From Veillonellaceae bacterium (lineage in GTDB: Bacteria; Bacillota_C; Negativicutes; Veillonellales; Veillonellaceae): a stretch of DNA of 5,007 nt. Position 1 is the stretch's first letter. Each line of letters starts with the position of its first letter. The notes beneath the pieces were generated by a model. It saw nothing but the letters and a program-made list of their open reading frames with translations, did not search any database and was not told the origin of the DNA. The stretch spans positions 1-5,007 of the forward strand of contig CADFKY010000080.1 in the NCBI GenBank assembly GCA_902834965.1, given 5' to 3'. The position numbers were made by a program, and so were the translations under genes. Below, one piece after another: positions 1-5,007 of this stretch.

Positions 1-7
1 GGCGTCC

Positions 8-1015
8 TTATTGTTGTAGGTATTGGTTATTCACTTGTTTTTGTTCTTCTGGGCTCAGATTTTGATAGCCTTTCGCTAAAGAACTTACCCAGGATCCGTA
101 GGCAGGGTTTGGAAATACTACAAAGGTAGTACCAAAGTCCTCTTTATGAGCATCGATGATAGCATTTCTTTCAGCTAAGGTCTTACCTTTTGTGCCAATA
201 GGAAAATCACCGGTGTTATCGCCCATATATACAACGACATAATATTTTTTAGCAATCATATCAAAGCGAGGTTGTTTATCAGAGTCTTTTTCGAATAGTA
301 GTACATGGTCTTTATCGACAGATGGGAATCCTAGTTCTTTAAAGTTCTGTATCGTTACATCAAGATTTACAGGTGCGTAACGGTTTGAAACATAGAAGAT
401 TTCTACCCCTTGTTTATGTACTTCATTTAGGAATTCAACGGCGCCAGGCATGGCTTGCGATTTGCCTTGATGCACGGCTTGACGCCACCAGGGAGCATCA
501 AAACGGCCATTACCATTTACAATGCTTTCACCCATCAACTTGGTATTATCCACTACTGTTTCGTCCGCATCAAGAACGATAGCTAAAGGTTTTCTTTGAT
601 GAGATGGATCTGTAACAGCCATCTTAACGGCATTCATTGCCACATTGTACCCTTGATACGCCAACGCTCTGTACTCTGCAGAGGTGCGCATCCATAGCAA
701 GCCCATCGTTTCAGTTTCGGCTTGGTACTGTTGTTTTTGCTTGAGGGCTTCCTGTGCCGCTACATCATTAGCTACTACATTATTAGCTACTGCATTATTA
801 GTTACTGTATGATTTGCTGCAGCACTAACTTTATCATTCTTAGCTGCTGTAACAGTAACAGGCTGAACTGCTTGGGCTTGCATTACAATAGCTGCGGGAA
901 CAGAGTTATTTGCTTTCACCGTCGCTGGAGAATTCGCCTGTACTACAGATCCAACACAAAGACTTCCTCCCATGCAAGCCACCATCACATACCATGCCAA
1001 ACTACTAGATTTCAT
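8..1015 (-). CDS. Secreted class C acid phosphatase / 5'-nucleotidase, lipoprotein e(P4) family (HAD superfamily)
   Basis: A 335-residue exported phosphatase. Family members remove phosphate from nucleotides and other monoesters outside the cytoplasm, which can feed nucleoside or NAD-precursor uptake; the substrate here is inferred. Residues 1-27 look like a Sec signal peptide ending V-Q-A before N28. A poor lipobox (M-V-A-C14, Met at -3) makes lipid anchoring possible but uncertain. Residues 28-87 are a low-complexity Ala/Val/Asn/Thr linker. The catalytic domain runs from about 100 to 320. It has HAD motif I D149-x-D151-E-T (nucleophile and acid/base), the F-Y-V-S210-N-R motif II, a motif III lysine (K243 or K247), and the G-D266-N-T-G-D270-F metal site. 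Both class C signatures are therefore intact. The ATG is preceded by AGGAGG (1021-1026) with a 5-base spacing, which supports this start. The gene lies behind katA but is separated from it by 360 bases and a hairpin, so it is probably transcribed alone. Confidence 0.9.
   Translation of the reverse strand: MKSSSLAWYVMVACMGGSLCVGSVVQANSPATVKANNSVPAAIVMQAQAVQPVTVTAAKNDKVSAAANHTVTNNAVANNVVANDVAAQEALKQKQQYQAETETMGLLWMRTSAEYRALAYQGYNVAMNAVKMAVTDPSHQRKPLAIVLDADETVVDNTKLMGESIVNGNGRFDAPWWRQAVHQGKSQAMPGAVEFLNEVHKQGVEIFYVSNRYAPVNLDVTIQNFKELGFPSVDKDHVLLFEKDSDKQPRFDMIAKKYYVVVYMGDNTGDFPIGTKGKTLAERNAIIDAHKEDFGTTFVVFPNPAYGSWVSSLAKGYQNLSPEEQKQVNNQYLQQ
759..815 (-). repeat. Imperfect 15-bp tandem repeat in the phosphatase linker
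   Basis: Three 15-base units begin at 771, 786 and 801, the first two differing at one base. A shortened 12-base relative starts at 759. They encode the pentapeptides TVTNN, AVANN and VVAND (residues 70-84) and then VAA. The unit length is a multiple of three, so gain or loss of copies would lengthen or shorten the linker without breaking the frame. It lies between the signal peptide and the catalytic domain, where length change should be tolerated. Confidence 0.75.
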
Positions 1016-1122
1016 AACTGCCTCCTATTCACATGTAACATTTCGTGCAAATTCAACACATCATATAATTCTACATAGTTATACTAAAATCCTTTTAAAA
1101 TTTGTATATTACTAACACAATA

Positions 1123-1185
1123 AAAGAACCTTTGCTACATATCTTTAATAACATTTAGTTTAGATATGATTAGCAAAGGCTCTTT
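1123..1185 (-). terminator. Two-tier hairpin, likely terminator for katA
   Basis: Arms 1123-1137 and 1171-1185 pair over 15 positions. The only imperfection is an A/C mismatch in plus-strand reading, which becomes a G-U pair in the minus transcript. The stem then continues with 1138-1144 pairing perfectly with 1162-1168 after a 2-base bulge (1169-1170), leaving a 17-base loop. In minus-strand reading the 3' arm ends in TTTT followed by ATT, a short U tract; on the plus strand no T tract follows. The G-U pair and U tract favour action on minus-strand transcripts, that is, on katA about 190 bases after its stop. A structured leader or processing element ahead of the phosphatase gene is the alternative. 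Confidence 0.6.
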
Positions 1186-1231
1186 CAAGGGGGGTTATTT
1201 ATTTGTGTTTATAAGATAATTGGTGTCAGTG

Positions 1232-1264
1232 TATAAAAATTTTGTGTGAATTTAGATTTTTATA
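1232..1264. repeat. Perfect 9-bp AT-only inverted repeat in the katA 3' region
   Basis: TATAAAAAT at 1232-1240 is matched by ATTTTTATA at 1256-1264 with a 15-base loop. The stem is entirely A-T, so it is weak, and no T run follows in minus-strand reading. It could be part of a long katA 3' untranslated region, or a chance palindrome in AT-rich DNA. Confidence 0.35.
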
Positions 1265-1322
1265 GATTAGTATTTTGTATAAATGTGAAAGTGTTATTAG
1301 TTAAGAAAGTTCTTTTCAATCG

Positions 1323-1363
1323 TTAGTATTGTTTAGATAAACTATTTTAATATTGTTTAAATA
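1323..1363. repeat. Imperfect 17-base direct repeat just after the katA stop
   Basis: Bases 1323-1339 and 1347-1363 match at 15 of 17 positions (shared core TATTGTTTA), offset by 24 bases. The interval also contains small inverted repeats: GTTTA/TAAAC at 1331-1342, and ACTATTT at 1341-1347 with AAATAGT at 1359-1365. It lies 13 bases beyond the katA stop codon in the transcript. No function is recognised. It could form weak AT stems near the mRNA end or be a decayed duplication. Confidence 0.4.
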
Positions 1364-1375
1364 GTATAGTTAGTC

Positions 1376-2839
1376 TTATTTTACATCGCTAAAATCGATG
1401 TTCATGCCCAAGGCTTTCGCAACGCCTTCACCATAAGCAGGATCGCATTGATAGCAATGTTTTGCATGACGTTCTTTGATAAAATCAGGTACACCATTCA
1501 TAGCCGCTGCGGTATTATCAAACAAGGCTTGTTGTTGTTCAGGGCTCATGAGGCGGAACAATTTACCTGGTTGTGTGAAGAAGTCAGAGTCGTCTTCATA
1601 GAAGTCATATTGGTAAGCTGGACCAGATACATCGAGAGGAGGATTTTTGAATTCTGGTTGTTCAGCCCATTCACCAAAGCTATTTGGTGCGTACCCAATT
1701 GTTGACCCATGGTTTCCATCTATACGACCTTGACCATCGCGATGATAGATATTTACAGGGCATTTAGCGGCATTAACAGGGATTTGATAATAATTTGCCC
1801 CTAGACGATAGCGTTGCGCATCGGCATAGGAGAACAAACGACCTTGAAGCATTCTATCAGGAGAGAAAGATACGCCTGGAATGATAGTTGTTGGTGCAAA
1901 TGCAGCCTGTTCTACATCTTGGAAATAGTTTTCTGGATTGCGATTAAGTTCCATCACACCGACTTCAATCAATGGGAATTCGTCATGATACCATACTTTT
2001 GTTAAATCGAATGGATTGTATGGCATATTGTTAGCTTGTTCTTCCGTCATCACTTGGATGCATAATTTCCATTTAGGGAAATCGCCTCTTTCAATAGCCT
2101 CAAAGAGGTCACGTTGGTGACTTTCACGGTCACTAGCTACCACATTAGCCGCCTCAGCGTCGGAAAGATTTTCAATCGGTTGTTGGCAAACCCAATGGAA
2201 TTTAACCCATACGCGCTCATCGTTTTCGTTAATAAGGCTGTATGTATGACTACCGAAACCATGCATTGTGCGATAAGATTTAGGAATACCACGATCACTC
2301 ATAACGATTGTTACTTGGTGGATTGCTTCTGGTAAACTAGTCCAGAAATCCCAGTTTGCTGTCGCATCGCGAAGATTTGTTTTTGGATTCCGTTTTACAG
2401 CACGGTTCAAGTCAGGGAATTGCAATGGATCGCGGATAAAGAATACAGGTGTATTGTTACCTACGAGGTCCCAGTTCCCTTCTTCCGTATAGAACTTTAC
2501 GGCAAAGCCACGAATATCGCGCTCTGCATCGGCTGCACCGCGTTCACCGGCAACTGTAGAGAAACGCACGAATAATGGCGTTTGCTTGCCCACTTCAGAG
2601 AAAATTTTTGCTTTCGTATATTTTGTAATGTCATTGGTTACTGTGAAAGTACCAAATGCACCGGATCCTTTAGCATGCATACGGCGTTCAGGAATCACTT
2701 CGCGCTCAAAATGAGCTAATTTCTCCATGAGCCAAACATCTTGCATCAATACAGGACCACGTTTACCTGCTGTAGCAGAATTGCGATTATCTGGTACGGG
2801 AGCACCAAAGGCTGTTGTTAGTTTCTTTTCATTATTCAT
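1376..2839 (-). CDS. katA: Monofunctional haem catalase, small-subunit (clade 3) type
   Basis: Cytoplasmic enzyme that turns hydrogen peroxide into water and oxygen, normally a homotetramer with haem b. At 487 residues it has the usual length of small-subunit catalases and looks complete. Visible active-site residues are the distal H55 in R-M-H-A-K-G, S94 in V-R-F-S-T, N128 in [12 protein letters not shown], and the proximal haem-ligand Y338 in R-L-F-S-Y-A-D-A-Q. The G-F-G-S-H-T-Y-S segment (residues 194-201) is typical of this clade, whose members often bind NADPH. The ATG follows an AGGAG (2848-2852) at 8-base spacing. Upstream are a TATAAT box and two 7-1-7 palindromes, which point to control by a Fur-family regulator such as PerR. 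No ankyrin-like partner or other oxidative-stress gene is adjacent. Many anaerobic or microaerophilic relatives lack catalase, so acquisition by transfer is possible; nothing in the sequence itself demonstrates it. Confidence 0.97.
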   Translation of the reverse strand: MNNEKKLTTAFGAPVPDNRNSATAGKRGPVLMQDVWLMEKLAHFEREVIPERRMHAKGSGAFGTFTVTNDITKYTKAKIFSEVGKQTPLFVRFSTVAGERGAADAERDIRGFAVKFYTEEGNWDLVGNNTPVFFIRDPLQFPDLNRAVKRNPKTNLRDATANWDFWTSLPEAIHQVTIVMSDRGIPKSYRTMHGFGSHTYSLINENDERVWVKFHWVCQQPIENLSDAEAANVVASDRESHQRDLFEAIERGDFPKWKLCIQVMTEEQANNMPYNPFDLTKVWYHDEFPLIEVGVMELNRNPENYFQDVEQAAFAPTTIIPGVSFSPDRMLQGRLFSYADAQRYRLGANYYQIPVNAAKCPVNIYHRDGQGRIDGNHGSTIGYAPNSFGEWAEQPEFKNPPLDVSGPAYQYDFYEDDSDFFTQPGKLFRLMSPEQQQALFDNTAAAMNGVPDFIKERHAKHCYQCDPAYGEGVAKALGMNIDFSDVK

Positions 2840-2869
2840 GTTACAAACTCCTACTTAGAGATCCAAATG

Positions 2870-2884
2870 AAAGTAATTTACTTT
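2870..2884. promoter_or_regulatory. Perfect 7-1-7 inverted repeat in the katA leader
   Basis: AAAGTAA-T-TTACTTT is a perfect palindrome with the 7-1-7 spacing of Fur-family operators. Its half-site does not closely match the PerR (TTATAAT), Fur (TGATAAT) or Zur (TCGTAAT) half-sites. If transcription starts about 7 bases after the -10 box, it covers roughly +8 to +22 and ends 17 bases before the Shine-Dalgarno. It could be an operator that blocks the polymerase, or a weak RNA stem in the leader. Confidence 0.45.
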
Positions 2885-2898
2885 ACATAATTTTTTAG

Positions 2899-2904
2899 AT
2901 TATA
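2899..2904 (-). promoter_or_regulatory. Probable katA promoter, consensus -10 box
   Basis: In minus-strand reading this is a perfect TATAAT, preceded by TG (without the one-base gap of a standard extended -10). It would start transcription near 2892 and give a leader of about 53 bases. No good -35 hexamer lies 16-18 bases upstream, only AT-rich DNA, so the promoter may depend on an activator or on its AT-rich upstream region. Confidence 0.55.
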
Positions 2905-2932
2905 CATCTCAATTAAGATAAATATTATTAAC

Positions 2933-2947
2933 GGATAATTATTATCC
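2933..2947. promoter_or_regulatory. Fur/PerR-type operator upstream of katA
   Basis: GGATAAT-T-ATTATCC is a perfect 7-1-7 palindrome. It differs from the Bacillus Fur box (TGATAAT-N-ATTATCA) only at the outermost base of each arm, and from the PerR box (TTATAAT-N-ATTATAA) at the two outermost bases of each arm. Its centre is 36-41 bases upstream of the -10 box, about -48 from the predicted start. Catalase genes are classic PerR targets, so peroxide-sensing PerR is the first guess. By sequence alone an iron-sensing Fur fits slightly better. Confidence 0.6.
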
Positions 2948-3105
2948 ATTAATCTGTAATTAGAATAACACAAATTTTTTAACATAACAACCCTAAACCT
3001 TTATAAATCTTGTATACACGATATCATTTATAATTTTAAAATGAGAATTTCAATGCTATATATTTAAAACCTATTAAGATATAGCTATAAAAATACGCAA
3101 AACAA

Positions 3106-3148
3106 AAAACACCTTGTTTCTACTAACTTGTAGATCACAAGGTGTTTT
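3106..3148 (-). terminator. Rho-independent terminator of the 94-residue gene
   Basis: Perfect 12-bp arms at 3106-3117 and 3137-3148 (ACACCTTGT core) are topped by an inner 5-bp stem (3119-3123 with 3130-3134) and a 6-base loop. In the minus transcript the 3' arm runs into six T and then GTTTT. It begins 8 bases after the stop codon of the small gene. On the plus strand the stem is followed by only TTTT, so any activity in that direction would be weaker. Confidence 0.88.
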
Positions 3149-3156
3149 CATTCAAT

Positions 3157-3441
3157 TTATGCTGGACGGCTCCAGTCGACTTGTACGTCGATAGCTTCCC
3201 ACATACGTGTTAAAGCTAACTTAAGGTTATCCAAAGATTCTAATGGTTTTACGGTCAACCGTTCATACGTATCAAGACCTGTAGCATGCTCAATAGCATG
3301 TTCATTATTCAAGTAAGCGATTACCTTATCGACCCACTCTTGTTCAGGTAAATCTACGGACACTGTTTTTGTTTCTGTGTCATAGGACAAGAAACCATTA
3401 CTGTTTACGCCATAATGGATGGCCACACGAAATAAACTCAT
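3157..3441 (-). CDS. 94-residue protein of unknown function
   Basis: I do not recognise the family. The frame is open 14 codons further upstream (ATG at 3481-3483), but I choose the ATG at 3439-3441. It has a GAGAGG ribosome site 7 bases ahead, whereas the upstream ATG has none and lies directly beside the -10 box, so it would not be in the mRNA. The protein is soluble-looking, with no signal peptide or membrane segment. It starts with a probable beta hairpin (residues 3-32, R-V-A-I-H-Y ... F-L-S-Y-D ... V-S-V-D-L-P), then a helix (about 34-52) and a second helix (about 69-85) ending W-E-A-I-D. It contains no cysteine, so a cysteine-based metal site is unlikely. It lies 88 bases after dinB on the same strand and has its own promoter and terminator, so it is probably a single-gene unit, perhaps with some read-through from dinB. 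The compact, well-signalled unit makes a real gene likely. Confidence 0.8.
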   Translation of the reverse strand: MSLFRVAIHYGVNSNGFLSYDTETKTVSVDLPEQEWVDKVIAYLNNEHAIEHATGLDTYERLTVKPLESLDNLKLALTRMWEAIDVQVDWSRPA

Positions 3442-3448
3442 ATCTATA

Positions 3449-3454
3449 CCTCTC
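3449..3454 (-). promoter_or_regulatory. Ribosome binding site that sets the start of the 94-residue protein
   Basis: GAGAGG in minus-strand reading, 7 bases before the ATG at 3439-3441. The longer reading frame starting at 3483 has only AT-rich DNA without a purine-rich site in front of it, so this site decides for the shorter form. Confidence 0.75.
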
Positions 3455-3483
3455 TTGCGGTAATTTATTAACACTACACTCAT

Positions 3484-3492
3484 ATTGTAACA
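3484..3492 (-). promoter_or_regulatory. Extended -10 promoter of the 94-residue gene
   Basis: Minus-strand reading gives TG-T-TACAAT, an extended -10 element with 5 of 6 matches in the hexamer. The -35 position 17 bases away (TTCGCT) is poor, as is common for extended -10 promoters. Transcription would start near 3477, giving a leader of about 35 bases. The element lies in the 88-base gap behind dinB, where no terminator hairpin for dinB is visible. Confidence 0.55.
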
Positions 3493-3529
3493 TGAACAAT
3501 TATATTAGCGAAAGTATTCAATATAAACT

Positions 3530-5002
3530 TTATAAGTCCTTTTTGACGGTCTTTTTAGGTCCTTCAATAGATGCGTGTGTATCTGCAACTGTAGACCGAT
3601 TAGCCTCTTTAGTCGAGCCTGCATTAACTTTAGTAGATGCCCCATCCTCTTGACCAAGCTGTGCATCCACGGCCGCTTTCAACTCTGACCGTTTTCTACG
3701 TATTCCATTGTCTCCGTGAAAGCGCTGCCATAATGCACCACTCATAACAGCAGTCTCACCAAATTTAGACTCTAAGGAGTCTAACACGCTAGCAAGCTTA
3801 TCCTCTGTTTCATCCTGTGGGGAATCAAAGAGACTATCCTGCATAGGAACCTCCTCATCGAGACCACTCACAGTAAGACCTAATAGTCGTATAGGGCCAG
3901 GCGGATCCATACAGGTAATCCCTTTAGAACTACTACATTTAAAATTCGTAGACTTTACCTTTGTAGTGGCCCCTAACGGTTCCGTATCTTTCTTAGATTC
4001 TTTAGGCCGCTTACTCGTCTTATCCTGCATCAATTTATTCCACAGAATCAATGCTGTTTCGAAAAATACATGTTCCTGGTCTGACGGTGTATCTAGCCGC
4101 TTCTGCCGTGATACGGTGGTAAAATCATCATACCGAACCTTGATAGATACAGTATGTCCATGAAGGGTACGTCTCCGAAGCCGTTTCGATAAACGGTTTG
4201 CAAAGTACCTAAACTCTAATTCAATAGCACGGCCATCGGTGAGGTCTTCTTCGTAAGTTTCCTCCGCTCCAATCGATTGTATCTTGCGATCTGTTTCAAC
4301 AGGTCTATCATCGATACCATTCGCCAGTTCCCATATGCGTTTTGCCTGATTTCCCACGAGAGGAATTAAACTGCTTTCATCAGGCAAAGACTGAATATGA
4401 CGCATCACGTGAAAGCCACCGGCTTTCAAAATTTTCTCTGTCCGAGGACCAACACCCCAAATACGTTTAATAGGCAAAGGAGCCAGCACCTCTTTTTCAC
4501 GACCGTATGGGATGACCACAAGACCATCGGGTTTATCTAAATCAGAGGCCAATTTAGCAAGAAATTTATTGGGTGCTAAGCCTGCAGAAATAATAAGTCC
4601 TGTTTTCTCAAATACACGATCTTTAATGGCTCGTCCTAGCTCTTTAGGACCACTATACATGGTAGACATGCCACTCACTTCAAGAAATGCTTCATCAATA
4701 GATAGAGGCTCAATATAAGGGGTGAATTCTTTCATAATGGAAAAAATTTGGTTCGACACCTCTTTATAGCGATCCATTCGAGGATATACATAGATCCCAT
4801 CAGGACAGAGTTTCTTAGCCCTCGAGATTGGCATCGCAGAGTGAACACCAAATTTTCGGGCCTCATAGGAACAGGTAGCTACCACACCACGTGAAGAAAG
4901 ACCACCCACGATTACGGGGTGGCCTTTATACTCTGGATGATCCAGTTGTTCTATGGACGCGAAGAATGCATCCATATCAACATGCATAATCCAACGTCTC
5001 AT
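3530..5002 (-). CDS. dinB: DNA polymerase IV (Y-family translesion polymerase)
   Basis: Error-prone, proofreading-free polymerase that copies past damaged bases at stalled forks. Palm and fingers occupy about residues 1-170. They carry metal-binding D9 in H-V-D-M-D-A-F-F, the steric-gate aromatic F14, and catalytic D103-E104 in S-I-D-E-A-F-L-E-V. The thumb has a helix-hairpin-helix (about 178-196, I-W-G-V-G-P-R-T). The little finger starts near 242 (S-I-G-A-E-E-T-Y). Q388-D-S-L-F392 fits the sliding-clamp binding motif. At 490 residues it is clearly longer than the usual 350-420. The extra length is a basic insertion (about 327-366) inside the little finger and a low-complexity tail after about 440. 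The start matches the family N-terminus, with the first catalytic aspartate at position 9. Only 5 bases remain before the window ends, so ribosome site and promoter cannot be judged. No LexA-like site or terminator is visible behind it. Confidence 0.96.
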   Translation of the reverse strand: MRRWIMHVDMDAFFASIEQLDHPEYKGHPVIVGGLSSRGVVATCSYEARKFGVHSAMPISRAKKLCPDGIYVYPRMDRYKEVSNQIFSIMKEFTPYIEPLSIDEAFLEVSGMSTMYSGPKELGRAIKDRVFEKTGLIISAGLAPNKFLAKLASDLDKPDGLVVIPYGREKEVLAPLPIKRIWGVGPRTEKILKAGGFHVMRHIQSLPDESSLIPLVGNQAKRIWELANGIDDRPVETDRKIQSIGAEETYEEDLTDGRAIELEFRYFANRLSKRLRRRTLHGHTVSIKVRYDDFTTVSRQKRLDTPSDQEHVFFETALILWNKLMQDKTSKRPKESKKDTEPLGATTKVKSTNFKCSSSKGITCMDPPGPIRLLGLTVSGLDEEVPMQDSLFDSPQDETEDKLASVLDSLESKFGETAVMSGALWQRFHGDNGIRRKRSELKAAVDAQLGQEDGASTKVNAGSTKEANRSTVADTHASIEGPKKTVKKDL

Positions 5003-5007
5003 TGTTA

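Larger units (their letters stand above)
1016..1375. other. 360-base AT-rich gap between katA and the phosphatase gene
   Basis: No credible gene was seen. From the phosphatase side it holds that gene's ribosome site (1021-1026) and an AT-rich stretch (1056-1122) where its promoter should lie. Minus-strand candidates there are TATGAT at 1060-1065, TATAAC at 1078-1083, and a TTGTGT at 1115-1120 with no good partner; none is convincing. Next come the strong hairpin 1123-1185 and, just before it in the minus transcript, a run of six C (G run at 1189-1194). The remainder, behind the katA stop, contains the AT-rich repeats listed separately. Confidence 0.7.
2840..3105. other. AT-rich regulatory gap upstream of katA
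   Basis: No gene was seen. The part nearest katA (2840-2950) holds the ribosome site, the -10 box and both 7-1-7 palindromes, listed separately. The far part (2950-3105) is very AT-rich. It contains a 6-9-6 inverted repeat at 3024-3044 (TCATTT/AAATGA) and the palindrome ATTTTAAAAT at 3033-3042, neither of which I can assign. The stretch ends at the terminator of the upstream small gene, so katA is expected to start its own transcript here. Confidence 0.65.

Noticed and set aside
759..815. CRISPR-like repeats
   Set aside because: The units are contiguous 15-mers without spacers and lie in frame inside a coding region.
722..1078. Plus-strand open frame with repeated Y-I-I-S-Y peptides
   Set aside because: It is the antisense reading of the phosphatase linker repeat and signal-peptide region. 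It has no ribosome site and a composition typical of a shadow frame.
3024..3044. Inverted repeat as an operator
   Set aside because: Only 6-bp arms with mismatches inside, in very AT-rich DNA where such repeats are expected by chance, and more than 120 bases from the katA -10 box.
3442..3483. Longer N-terminus for the small protein starting at 3483
   Set aside because: No ribosome site stands before it, and the codon abuts the extended -10 box, so it would lie upstream of the predicted transcript start. The internal ATG has a good site.
3484..3520. Possible LexA (SOS) operator near the end of dinB, from GAAC and CGAA fragments
   Set aside because: The fragments do not form the spaced palindrome CGAAC-N4-GTTCG, and the site would serve the small gene rather than dinB.
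3369..3653. Plus-strand open frame of 94 codons spanning the gap between the small gene and dinB
   Set aside because: It overlaps the well-supported small gene and the dinB end on the opposite strand, has no convincing ribosome site, and its residues show no recognisable pattern.

Overview
The window carries four genes, all read from the minus strand. In transcription order (right to left) they are: DNA polymerase IV (dinB, 3530-5002), a 94-residue protein of unknown function (3157-3441), a monofunctional haem catalase (katA, 1376-2839), and a secreted class C acid phosphatase / 5'-nucleotidase of the e(P4) family (8-1015). Base composition is moderately AT-rich, with very AT-rich intergenic DNA and strong AGGAGG-type ribosome sites. 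This and the protein flavour suggest a Firmicutes-type host, most likely a Veillonella or another member of the Negativicutes. That is judged by eye and not proven.

Layout. The left end holds the phosphatase, complete up to its stop near the edge. A 360-base gap (1016-1375) follows. It contains several AT-rich inverted and direct repeats behind katA and one strong two-tier hairpin (1123-1185) that probably ends katA transcription. Next is katA. Its upstream gap (2840-3156) is the most informative regulatory stretch: a consensus -10 box, a perfect 7-1-7 palindrome very close to the Fur/PerR operator type, and a second perfect 7-1-7 palindrome in the leader. A clear hairpin terminator (3106-3148) closes the small gene. 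The small gene starts 88 bases after dinB ends and has its own extended -10 promoter in that gap. dinB fills the right end; its start codon is in the window but its promoter is not.

How they fit together. The genes are separately controlled rather than one operon: each gap larger than 80 bases contains a promoter candidate, a terminator, or both. Catalase and Pol IV are both stress-related (peroxide removal and translesion synthesis), but nothing seen shows a shared regulator. I found no mobile element, CRISPR array, tRNA or rRNA, and no evidence of a novel multi-gene system. The points most worth checking are the paired palindromes at katA, the basic insertion and long tail of Pol IV, the short repeats in the phosphatase linker, and the unassigned 94-residue protein.
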